This document shows positions 41,957 through 52,960 of a stretch of DNA of 64,000 bases, piece after piece (position 1 is the first letter of the stretch; every line of letters begins with the position of its first letter). The stretch comes from Gaertneriomyces semiglobifer (Eukaryota; Chytridiomycota; Chytridiomycetes; Spizellomycetales; Spizellomycetaceae). The position numbers were made by a program, and so were the translations under genes. Below the pieces are notes generated by a model that worked only from the letters and a program-made list of their open reading frames with translations, did no database searches and was not told the origin of the DNA. Location: contig JAHLKF010000006.1 of the NCBI GenBank assembly GCA_025558075.1, forward strand, positions 248,001-312,000. The letters are read 5' to 3'.

Positions 41957-43538
41957 ATGACATCCGCCTCGTTACGACCTGCGCTGCTAAGATGGTCTTG
42001 TACGGCATCCTCAAGTCGCCGATTGCTGTCCACGACTGCCAGTAGCAATGCCTTTGCACTTGCGTCTCAGATGCTGGAGCTGGAGAGGCAGGCAGTTCAG
42101 AAACGAATTACAGAGCTGGAAAGCATGGAGCCAAAAGAGACCGTAAAAGCCGAGATTGCTCGCAAACATTTAGAACTGGAATACGCTGATGTGCAGAACC
42201 ACCGAACATTTGCACGTGGGCAAGGTTAGACTCAACTATTTTTCTGCATGACGACACAGCTATCTCAGAAACTATTCAACAGGGGATATCACAAAGCCAA
42301 TATTTGCTAACATGCAGAACAAGAGATGGCGCTACTATTACATCCCTCGTCTTCTCAAGCACGCAGAAGAGCATCGTATTATTGGAGACACACTGCCAGA
42401 GCGCATAGTGCCAGAGGTCAACGTGGAGCTGAACTTCCAAAATACGAGATGGAATTGCCCATATGGACAACCTGTACCACCAATCTGGACCCTATATTCG
42501 CCTGAAATTGTCATCACCACGGGCTCGGAACAGTTACGGCATTACACTTTAATGCTCGTCGATTTAGATAGACCCGATCCCGACAGCAAATCTATTGAGG
42601 AATGGTGTCATTGGCTTGTCACAGATATTCCCGTACAAGGACGTCTAGTAATCCCCGGAGGATCTTCTCCATTGTTGCGTGCGCCGTCGGAAGCATCACA
42701 GACGATGTTGGCCGGCGCGAGTTTCATTCCTGCGCCACCAGCCAAAGAACCGACAATCCCTGGAAATGTAGTTTTCCCATACGTGCCTGCCCATCCAGCT
42801 GCATCCAATCCGCGGAAGGTTCACAGATACTTCTTAGCTGTTTTGGAACAACCAAGCAGCACATTGAAGTTGGACGTTGAAGGTTGGGGTCAGATTGCAG
42901 AAGAAGCGACTGCCAAGCTGAGAAAAGCTCAGACGAAAGGTAACACTCCGGCATATGCCAAAAGCACTGATGGCGAAGGAGAAAGACAGTTGAAAGTGCG
43001 CGAACGCGGTGTCCCTCTCCCTCTCACGAAATTCATGAAAGACTACGATTTAAGCATTAAAGGGCACGGGTTCTTTTCTGCGATATGGGACATTCATACC
43101 CCATACGTTTTTTCACGCCTAGGGATCCACGAACCGGTTTACGGTTCTATCGCCAGCGGTAACCCAGGCGTCACTGTGCGTCAATTGGAAACGGCGACCG
43201 AGCTTGTTGCGAACACTCCGACCCCATTAACACAACTATCTGTTGACGCCCTGAAGGGAATCAATTATGCCCAAAAGCCGCGACTGTCTCCCGCGAAATT
43301 GATTACACAAAGAGGGGTGGAGGTAGCCAACCGGCGGATAGCAGAGTCCGCTAAGGCAGAAAAGAAGGGTAAAAAGGCGATAGTGGAAAGTACACGCTCA
43401 TTGGGGAAGACGCCGCGTCTTACTGTTTTGGGAGCTGCAGCTGTGGTAAAGAATAAAGATGGAGATATTGCGCGGGGTTTCCAGGGAGAGCTGGTAAGAA
43501 GCGTGAAGGAAAGGCGATATAGGTTCAAGAACGTGTAG
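41957..43538 (+). CDS. MRPL35: mitochondrial large-subunit ribosomal protein mL38
   Basis: Exons 41957-42224 and 42283-43538, 507 aa. An Arg/Ser/Ala-rich leader (MTSASLRPALLRWSC, SSSRRLLSTTASS) should target it to mitochondria. A helical arm follows (LELERQAVQKRITELES). The centre is a PEBP-like domain with LYSPEIVITTGSEQLRHYTL, LMLVDLDRPDPDS, EWCHWLVTDIPV and RYFLAVLEQPS. This matches yeast MRPL35 and human MRPL38, structural proteins of the 54S/39S subunit. At 507 aa it is over 120 residues longer than yeast or human versions; the extra length is a Lys-rich C-terminal extension (AEKKGKKAIVEST). The ATG at 41957 was preferred over earlier frame because it begins the targeting peptide. Confidence 0.88.
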
Positions 43539-43616
43539 CGATATATAGATATGCATAATGTAGCAGGTTCACATCATTCGAAACGCATATAGCATATCGG
43601 GGTCTTCCGTGCTAAT

Positions 43617-46523
43617 TTACCAATCTTGGTTCTCTATCTCATCATTGGCGACCTCCGCCGGTATCAGCACTGGCTCAGGCTCGACAACATCGGGTACGTG
43701 GCTTACGCCTTGCAATTCCGCGACAGATTCGTCTCTGGCTTCCATATCCTTTTCTCCAAGAACTTCCAAAGATGTGAATATTCTCCCGCGGTAGTCGCAG
43801 AGAGTTGATAGGAAACGATGATGATGTGACGCTAAACAATCATCGGCGTCACTGGTTTGCACTACAACCGACTCTGGACATGTATCAGAGGAGCTTACCC
43901 AGTGGTAATCGCCCAGTAACATTCCCCTGCCGATGCCGAAAGCCATACTCATTTCCACGTCTGTCAAGAACTCCTAAGTATGGCAAGACTTGCAACGCGA
44001 GTACGGACTGCGCGTATTGCCCTGTTCAAGGAGTGTTAGCATTGTTACAAAGGATGGCAGATCGTACACGCTTGCCTCTCAGTTCTATTGCCGCATTCGT
44101 CGTACTTAGCATTCCAGGTTTTGTCCATAGCAGGCCCATTTCTCGTATCCCTGCTTCGAACTCCTTCTGTTTCCTAAGTAGCGTCCACATATCTGGCCGA
44201 TGAAGCTGTTTATAACGGGTTTGTGGTATTGGTTGTGTATGGGAAAACATCAAACCGCGGGAAATAAGCGATGTGGTGTACGTTGAAAGCTGCGATCGAT
44301 GCTGCCACGGCCCAGATAGGAGGTCCGCATCACTGAAGTAAGACGTCGCTGTTACCAACTCGTCCACCTCGGAACAGAACCCTAAATAGTTTTGGTGTAG
44401 GAATTGATTGAAGGTATCTGAGTCCAGGTGTGAATGGTCAAAAACCTGTTCCGGGTTTTCTTTGGTAGGAGTACGATAATGCGTAGCCAGATGCGCGGGC
44501 AGAGGCGGGCGCAGATCAACCCTTTCATCTGGTTTGTTGTAGAGGATTTTTCCCAGCGAGTGAAACAGAGCCAAATTAATTTCACGACCACCAATGGGTA
44601 CTAGAGTGCTTTCTGGCCGTTGCTCGCTGGATACATTGCGCGTTGCAACCCGTGTCCAGCCGTCCGAGCTTGGTTTTCGTGACTCCTTCAACGACCAGAA
44701 TTGCATGGCATTTAAAGCGCAACGGATGTCTCCCGCAGAAGCTTTGGCGATTGCATCAATGCTTGCTTTGTCGGGTCGCAGGTGAGCTTGTGCCGCAGAC
44801 CTATACTCGCGATCGGCGACTCGTGTGAGCGCTTTAACAAGAAATGAATGGGCAATGGGGTTGAAGCTGATGGAGACACATGTGAATGCGAGCGCAAGGG
44901 TCTCATTTATATCACGTCCTACCTTATTTGCGTTGCTGCACCAGAGGCTAGAACGTCGGGTGGAATGAGATGCCGTATGCTAATAGCAGATTCTCGGTCT
45001 GGTCGCCGACGATCATCGGCGTCATTGACGGCAATTGTGTCCGTAATTATTAACACCAACGGATATTGAGTCCGCGGCGAACGCGCATGCGTCCGGATCG
45101 CATCTTGTACCGCCTGGCGCACAAACAGGTGAGACACGTTGGGAAGATCTTCAACAACAATGACCTTCCGATCATTCATTTCCGGCGGAGTTGCTGGTTG
45201 GCCGAGATTTATCTCCGGGTCATTTGTGAAGCATAACGACGGTGTCCTGCTGGCAAATGAAAGAAAGTCCTGAAATTTTTTCGTTACAGAGCTGAACCCT
45301 GTCGTTATCGCAACATCCGTCTCGGATTCTTGAGGTTCCGTGGCTTGCACTTGTGGAAATTCCACAGGATTTGACCATTCGAGCATTTGGAAATGCATTT
45401 CTTTTGATAGCAATCTCAATACCGCCGTCTTTCCTGCACCAGACGGACCAGTCAGAGCAAGAATTCTTGCCCGTTGTGGATATGATGAGCGATCTCCTAA
45501 GGCGCAGGCGAGCCAGGACCGAACTTCGCCAATTTTTCTGCTATTGACTGCACAGTCATATTCAGAGAATGGGTCATGCTTGTCTACCCACAGCTGCTTC
45601 TCCGCTCCCAGATCAGAAGGCAACACAGGATCGTCCTTTTTGTCTGCAAAAGCTGCATGCGCTCCTGCATTTCGCTTAGGGATCAAGAAATTCAATATCT
45701 TTCTGTTATCACCCTGGCCGCCCTTTATTCTTCGTTTTTTCTGAGCGGAACGATTCGAAGGAGCGTACTCGCCATCCGAGTCCACATGCTTGAGTTTTGG
45801 CAACGCCTGCTCGTCCAGATCAGAGTCCACATAAGAGATTTCCGTGGCCGGCCGCTTCGCAGTTATAGAGTCGGGAATGGCCCCTGCTTCACATGGCTTT
45901 TCGTGAGGAATTACATTGAAACCTCTGTCACCTGAAAGAGCGGGCAGTTTCAACAATGGCGGGGTGGTTACTGGTGCTACTGTGGGGATTGGTGTATGAC
46001 TTGGTGCGTTTGTTTGTTCAGGCTCGGCAAGTTGCGGTGGCACGCCGTGTATATGGTCATCATCCGTCTCCTCATCAGAAAGCTCCAAGGAGGGTTCAAC
46101 GTAGGAAATACTACGCTTTCCTCTGCTTCTTGTGTGGCGGCGGTTTTGGATGCCATCTATGACTGCGGGATTCTCAGGATTCTCTGCAACCTCATCTGGT
46201 ACCGCATCGCAACTGCCCTTCGAGGTGCCTTTGTCATCCTGCAGCATTTGCCATATCAATCTTTGCGCGTTGACGGGTTTCTGAGCGGATTTAGCTTCAG
46301 AGGTTACTTCAGCATCCGTCGTCTCTGATCCACTGCACGCGGTTTTTTGGGATGTTGCGGCGCGCCGTCGCGGCTTGCTTCTTACAGTAGCAATGTTTAG
46401 ACTAGGCGCCTTCAATGCTTCATCGTCGCTGACTTCTGCGGTGGTTTCATCGGAATCGGGCTGGTCATTCACACGAGGTGGCTTCCTCCGGCGCAGTTGC
46501 TGACGGGATGAACTCATTAACAT
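43617..46523 (-). CDS. RAD17: checkpoint clamp loader Rad17
   Basis: Four exons: 44923-46523, 44070-44866, 43899-44021 and 43617-43831, 911 aa. Rad17 replaces the large RFC subunit and loads the 9-1-1 clamp at damaged DNA. Residues 1-300 are disordered and acidic, with LSDEETDDD and basic nuclear-type signals. The AAA+ region begins WVDKHDPFSEYDC and has the Walker A motif LTGPSGAGKTAVLRLLSKE. A Walker B-like VIVVEDLPNV follows. After the first splice come ISFNPIAHSFLVKALTRVAD and AKASAGDIRCALNAMQFWSL, as in the family. The C-terminal exon block QSVLALQVLPYLGVLD and GRLPL also match. The tail is acidic. A second ATG at 46517 is possible. The final intron (67 bases) was preferred to a read-through in another frame. 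Confidence 0.9.
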
Positions 46524-46837
46524 GAACGCCAATGAAAGAGTACCAGCAACAGCCAATTACAATACCATCGTCACCGGTACGTCCTTCCGCTCCGCATGCG
46601 TGCCTTTCTTCCGGTTCGATTGCTTGCTTGCTTGCCTGTTTGCACTTTCGTAACGACCTCTTTGCCAATAGCGAAACGCTCGGACATCGCCGTTATCGAT
46701 ATCACATTCGGGCGGGGTTTGCAGAAATGCCTCATTCTCGAGCGCGCGACTGCGTTTCCCCAGAATTCATCCTGTTTTAGTGCTGTCATTGAGTTCATCG
46801 TGGTGACGATAAAGCAAATCGGTGAATTGGCAGCAGG

Positions 46838-47843
46838 ATGAAACGCCAATTTGAAGAGACGAATGAGGATACTGCTGATGATGACTATATGTCTGATGCG
46901 CTACTGGGGATAGCCCAGGTTGCTGATCCTCGACCGCTCACGTACTCAGAGCGTCGCAAGAAGCAGCTACTGGAGCAACAGAAAAAGGGCGCAGTGAAAT
47001 CACGAAGAGAGCAGGGTATCTGCGCTTTCTTGGCGATGTGTCTACAACTAGGAACAAATCGCTTACATTGAAAAGTTTTGTAGAAAAGGAGCGCCGGGAA
47101 GCTGGACTGACCACGCAATTGCCAGAAGACAACAAAGGTTTCAAGCTGTTGGCCAAGATGGGATACCAGTGCGTATATGGGCTCTACTTTATTGCCGTGA
47201 ACTTGAATTGATTGTGAGGGAAAGGAAGGGCATGTCTATCGGCCCATCCGCAACAGAACAGGCCCTTACAGAACCGATAGCGGTCGTGGTCAAAAATGGT
47301 GGGCCCTGAACATGTAATAGACAGGAAGGCATCGGTCATCTTACCTGTTTTGAGAACTCTGTAGATCGACTTGGTATTGGGCTCGGCGACGACGCACCGG
47401 CGAAACGCCTACGGACGCAAGCTCAACAGCGTCAGCTGGATGAGGAAATGGAAGCTGCTCAGGAGGATTACCGAACGCAGATGAACCGCAAATATGAGGA
47501 ACGCAAAATTTTGTCAGATCTTCGGAAGGCCCGGGTAGCATGCGAGACGCTAGATCTTGCGCGCGGTTTCCCCCGTCAAGACTTTTGGCTCCCAGAAACA
47601 AAGATTCACGAAGGCGACTCAAGCGAGGAGCAGAGGCTTGTAAACGAAGTGTCGGACGGTGAAGAAAGTGAGAAAGAGCTTCAATCGGAGTTCGACGTGA
47701 TGGAGCCCGACCTGCAGTTGGCCGCTGTGAACCTTTATTTGCGCGCTGTCCACTATTACTGCATCTGGTGCGGTCATGCCTATGAATCAAACGAGGACCT
47801 TTCAGCCAAATGCCCTGGAGAGACAGCAGATGCTCATGACTGA
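46838..47843 (+). CDS. GPATCH11: G-patch protein GPATCH11
   Basis: Exons 46838-47015, 47084-47168, then about 47217-47271 and 47314-47843; 5' parts are secure and the third intron is not. N-terminal acidic region, then REQEKERREAGLTTQLP. A G-patch reads KGFKLLAKMGYQ, KGMSIGP, EPIAVVVKNG and GIGH, the RNA-helicase-activating motif. A Lys/Glu-rich helix follows (QLDEEMEAAQEDYRTQMNRK). The C-terminal block YLRAVHYYCIWCGHAYES with two Cys pairs is specific to GPATCH11 (DUF4187). Between VVVKNG and the GIGH block the frame is kept but contains a TGA. A 36-42-base intron ending GACAG, or a non-standard splice, is needed. The protein is nuclear in relatives and linked to splicing. Confidence 0.82.
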
Positions 47844-47886
47844 TCACTGGCAAATGTGAATATATAATTACGTCAGTCCCCGACAT

Positions 47887-49285
47887 TTACGCCTTCTGCC
47901 CGCCGTCTTCATTATCTTCATCTTCTTCGCCTTCCTCCTCAACATTCTTGATATTAGCACGCTCCTTAGTGTCACTCGCATGAGTTGATTCCTTGGATCT
48001 TTTCACTTCTTCAACGGTGTCGGCCTTTTTATTACCCGCATCCAACTTGGACTGGCCGGGTGACACGCTGTCAACCTGCGCATAGCCTTGCGAGTAATAC
48101 CAATTGCTATATGCGGCAGCGGCGCTAGGATCGCTTTGCCAGCCTTCATACTGTTGGCTGTAAGAAGCGGCTGGAACCCATTGAGCACCGTCCCAGTGCC
48201 ATCCATTGTACTCTGTACCATACGATGAAGTGTTGCCTGCACCTTCATACACGGAGTCGCTAGCATCTCGTAATGATGCTACAAGGTCGCTCTCATCTTC
48301 GGCCCGTTCAATCCTAGCCTGCTTTGCAGGTGGGGCATAGTTGTCGGGCTGAGTGTAGTAACCCTCGTAATCCAAGACATTTCCCTTGTCCCCGATAACT
48401 GGGAGCTTCTGCTCCATGGTCTCAAACATCTGAAGTTCAATTCTTCTTTTCTTTGCTTCCTTCACGCGTGGATTGGGATCTTCCGTTGCCCATCGAACGT
48501 TTAGAATCTGAAAGTGGTGGATATGAGCAATAGAAAACCACATCGCTTGCAAGTGCGAAGTTGCACCTCATTGCTCTCCATCGACTGCCCGAGCATTGCT
48601 TCCCTTGCAAATTCGGCAGAAGATCGTCGTATGTAGCGGACAAATGCGACGGACTTTGTCAATAAACAATTAACTTGAAAGCAAGTTGATTAAGCTACAT
48701 TCTTTGAGGACGGCGTTTGTTTAGAAACTTACTGTGCTCAATTTCTCCCCATTCACTAAAGTGCTTTTCGACGATTTTGTACATTTCTGACGGTTCCGCT
48801 TTGACATTCCCGACATAAAGCGTTCGATTATCCCTTTCGAAAGAGCCCACACCGCCCATATCATCACGGTCTTGACTATGTCTCTCCCGCCCAAATATAT
48901 CCGTCGACGGAGACTCCGGATCTTCCGGTAACGGTATTCTATGCCAGTACGAGCATTCATGCCCTTTCATACAAGCACCACGTGAAAAATGCAAACAGAA
49001 CGGTGATCCTTGCTGGGCCTTGGTATATCCCGCATCCTTTGCGATATTGCAGCGCCGTTCGGCTTTTTCAAGCTTGTACCGAGTTTTCCCTTCCCCTGTC
49101 CATTTACCATACCAGATATTGAAGGTGCCCGCTTGCTCAACGTTTACCGTGCTCTTTACTGGTGCCTTGGCCTTCGAGGTGGGGATCAGTCAGAAGTCCC
49201 AGATCGAGATCACCAGCGTACAAGCAAACAGACTTACCTGCTTACGGGCAGGCCGCTTCATCAACTGGCTCATAATATCGCTCAT
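47887..49285 (-). CDS. CWC2: pre-mRNA-splicing factor Cwc2
   Basis: Four exons: 49238-49285, 48733-49165, 48567-48673 and 47887-48507, 402 aa. Cwc2 belongs to the Prp19-associated complex and contacts U6 snRNA in the catalytic spliceosome. The Torus/CCCH part reads NIWYGKWTGEG, AERRCNIAKDAGYT and FCLHFSRGACMKGHECSYWH. The RRM has RTLYVGNVKAEPSEMYKIVE, HFSEWGEIEHIN, and KSVAFVRYIRRSSAEFAREA. LNVRWATEDPNPRVKE follows. The C-terminus is Tyr/Gln/Ser rich, then acidic. The small third exon starts at an AAG acceptor that restores the RRM. The Rtp1 gene starts 234 bp away in the other direction. Confidence 0.93.
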
Positions 49286-49518
49286 GATTGCTCGCCCCGT
49301 CGTTTACGTTTTGCAGATTGGCAATGGGTGCTCCGTTCAACTGAGATCCTTCAAGTTGCCGGGTTTTGTTTCAGCGGCACAGCAATTGAGTGCCGATAAA
49401 TTTCATATAGTCATGAAATTTTGAGGTTTTGGTTTGTTCAAAAGAGGTCAACTTTTGGAAAGCTGGAATTTGAAGATGATCCCCCCCGTCACTAAGAAGA
49501 AGAGGTCTTTCTGTGTGT

Positions 49519-52500
49519 ATGTCGCTGCTCAAAGAGAATCTACGAACTGCCTCAGTTTTGACAGGTCTACATAAGGAAGGATCTCCTGGTATTTCTTCTC
49601 TCGGTCCTGCACGTAGAATGGCTATGTGCTGACTATCATACTGGGATCTCACTAGATGCTGGCACGACAGAAGGGACACTCCAGGCCCGTTTGGAAGCAG
49701 TCAGTTTCCAGAATGGTGGCACCGACTCTCAAATTGCAGAAACTATCAGGGATAAGTTTACCTTAGCGTGCCTGCAGACCTTGGAGGCCATCCACGCCAG
49801 CGTACACAAGGAGGTGGTCGGGTCATCGGATCAGAAGACAATCGACACCCTGATTCAAATTATCATCTTCTGGGGTATATACCCCAGACTCGAGCACAAT
49901 GTGGGTCTGCCACTAGCACAACGGTCACGATATGCCACGCACATTGCTGAAGGTCCGCTTCCATTTTTATGTGACCATTCACTTCTGATCATGAGAGCTT
50001 CATTAACCCGACTGTTTTATTCGCTTGGACCAACTCTCCTTTTCTCTTCATTTGCTGGTGTCAGTGAGCGCGGCGTGCACCGGGAACAGTCAAGCGTTTC
50101 TCAACAGAATCGCCTTGAGGCTCATCACGATCCTGAACATGGATGTGCACGGTATAGTTTCCAACATGATAGCAACGAGATATATGCCGGATATATATGC
50201 GGCGTTGCTACAGGTAGCGTATTCCCCTAACGCGGATTCCCAACACTCGCAAGAAGCTGTACGAGCATATGAAAAGATTTTTGGAAGGTTTGTCAGGTAC
50301 CAAACGACTCTGCTATTCGCCTTCGAATTCCAATGTTCTTTACCGTAGATTGGACTCGCCGTCTTCCTTGCGTGCGCTGCTGACACTTCTCAACTGGTAC
50401 CCTCCACAATGGCTGCGAATACAATGCACGCGGTATCTTGCTCAGATATTAATGAGACAAGACGGAGTGCAAGCAGTATTCGAATGCCTCCTTCCAGCTG
50501 ACCTATCGCACGGTGAATACTCATAGCCCATGCCAGTTAGGACGCAGTCTAATTTTTCTCACTGTACAGGTGCACTTGATACGTTGCAGCTCCAGCACGT
50601 TGCTCGATTAGTGTCTGCGGTACCGGCGCAAGCCCCATCGGCCGACGGATACTACGCGGTTATCTGCCCGCAGCTTTTAACAACGATGAAAGACGCCAGC
50701 AAGGATAGCGTCGCATTTCATGCAGCAGTCTTCATTGCCGCTTTCATGATAAACAAAAACCCGAAGCTCTGCAAGCCGTATATACTGAATCCACTGATTG
50801 CACCGTTGTTGAGCTTTTATCAAGAGGAAGCCTTAGACGGTGCGGTTGCATTTGTAGACGTGCACGGGAGGCGTATCATTCAACAGGACAACGATATCGA
50901 GCTGGCGATTACCCATGCACTGAATTTCTTAGAAGGTGCACACCTTTCCCAGTCCGCACTGGCGGGATTTACTTCAATCATTCCGCCCATTTATTACGTT
51001 TACGACTTTGCCACGCAGAGCAAGTCTGGCGTGCGTTCCCTGGCCTTTGAGGTGCTACGTCAGTTCTTTGAACGCGCATCTGCGGAAGATTCAGTACTTG
51101 CACTCCGGCAAATCATAGTTGGCTTGCCACAAATGCGGACCGCGACACTAGCGGCTGGTGATCACGGCGGTGTTATGTTCGTGGAGGCAGCGGCAGATGA
51201 TATATCACGGTATGCTCAAGCCTTGTGTCGAAAGGGCCCAGCGATTTAACTCGACTCACCCGCACTCAGTATACGTGTGAATGCCGATAGGCTACTTCTC
51301 CTACTCAAGCAGATTGCGTCAGAGACGCTCATGGGAGAGTTTTTTTTGTCACTACTACAAATACAAACTAGCACCGAGCACAGTGAATGGGGTGACAACG
51401 GGTACGTGACATTTTCCTTATTGCGCCGTCACTCCTCACTCAGGTTCTATGTAGTTTTACGAAAGTACTGGTCATGCAGCTGATTTTGGCGATCATGAGC
51501 ACCTATGGCGAGAATATTGTCAAAAGGCCGGAGCAACTCTTACTTTTTGCCAAAAATATGCTTCAAAACGGAGAAAACGAGGCCATATCCATGGGGTTGG
51601 CACTACTGACCGCTATTTTCTCAGATGGTACGGCGGTTTTGAGGGGGGGTCGTGAACGCTTGTACATTCTGAGATTGTTATTACATTAGCTGATCCGGCA
51701 TTTCTGAATGCCAATCGCGCTCATGTCGACGACGTGCTGACCATACTTCAAGTGCTTACCTCGCAAGGAGAATCGGAGATTCAGAGGATGGCCCGAGACG
51801 TGAGAGCAATGTTAATCACTGGAGCTACCTCATGGGACCAAGTTGGTACGTCCAATGTGCGATCTGCATGAGTTGTGCATCAGTTTTTCGAGCTATTTCT
51901 TTCAGACGACCAGCCCGCCAAGCAGAAGGCTGCAGAAACGTTCGAGGAAGCTTTGAAGGAACTGCAGGACGATTTGCTGCCAGTTCGTGCGCACGGCATG
52001 CATGTGCTACGCACTATGATTCATGAACGCGACCAAATTTTAGAGCTACACCTCCAGAAAGTGGTTTCCCTGTTTCTCGAGCAGATCTGCAATGAAGACA
52101 GGTATGATCGCTTGTACTTGCACTCGTCGTCTTTTATATTTACACGAGCACGCCAGCTTCATCTATCTAAACGCCATCAAAGGCCTTTCGTCGTTGGCCG
52201 ATGTTTATCCTGCGGAAACACTCAGCACCATTACTTCGCGATACTCGGATGATTCGGTAGATATCGATTACCGCCTACGGATCGGCGAAGGGCTTTTGCA
52301 GACAATTCAACGCTGCGGAGAGGTTTTTCACAATTACTGTATGTACAATGCTTGTGCTTACAACGGCCTGCTGCCTGACATATTTCCGGGCAGCATCAAG
52401 CATCCTCCCTGCAATCCTTCGTGTATTACTAGACGAGAGGCGGGAGTTGCGGTCCAGCGCACAATCGCTACTGGCTTGCATTGCGGAAGTCTCGCCTTTC

Positions 52501-52836
52501 TCATTGCTCCCGGTTATTCATCAGGTGTGGGATTATGTTAAACATTCGTTGATACTTGAGAAGTCCGTCGAGACGAGACGAGGTGGGTTGAGTGCAAGCC
52601 ACAAGTCATAAACACACAGAAGTTAACACGCACTACCAGGCGCTATGATGATTATCGTTTTTCTCATTCGCGGCTTGGGTCCACGACTGTTTGAGACGGT
52701 GGCAATGGATGTAATCAAGTCTATGCGAACGCAAATTCAGATCACAGCAGAGAACGATGAGGATGAATTAACACGTGGCCATGCCAAAGTGGCATTGACT
52801 GACCTGGAGACTATAGTTCGATCCATGTTGGGATGA
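49519..52836 (+). CDS. RTP1: Rtp1/TANGO6-family HEAT-repeat protein
   Basis: Twelve exons: 49519-49588, 49656-49952, 50065-50287, 50349-50512, 50570-51209, 51270-51401, 51455-51627, 51690-51841, 51884-52101, 52157-52338, 52394-52582 and 52640-52836, 878 aa. Rtp1 helps import and assembly of RNA polymerase II in yeast; the animal counterpart TANGO6 was found in a secretion screen. The whole is helical HEAT-like repeats. The two conserved C-terminal regions are seen: WDQFFELFLSDDQPAKQKAA through VRAHGMHVLRTMIHE, and IYLNAIKGLSSLADVYP then RRGAMMIIVFLIRGLGPRL. One intron is only 42 bases (51842-51883). The second intron (49953-50064) is the least certain. Confidence 0.82.
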
Positions 52837-52960
52837 CGGTATCGTCAAGATTTCCGTCATTCCAACTGTTCTTAAATGTGAAATTTGTACATAAGAAACC
52901 ACCACTAGATTTTTACATGAAACGTCCGAAGTTATGTCCTGAAAGGCGAGTTCTTTCATA

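Noticed and set aside
43832..43967. read-through of the last Rad17 intron as coding sequence
   Set aside because: The spliced reading restores the conserved QVLPYL and GRLPL blocks and uses canonical GTAAGC...TTTAG ends; the read-through does not.
50089..50230. continuation of Rtp1 exon 2 through 50230 without splicing
   Set aside because: It runs in a different frame from the conserved HEAT block starting near GNSQAFLNRIA and ends in a stop.
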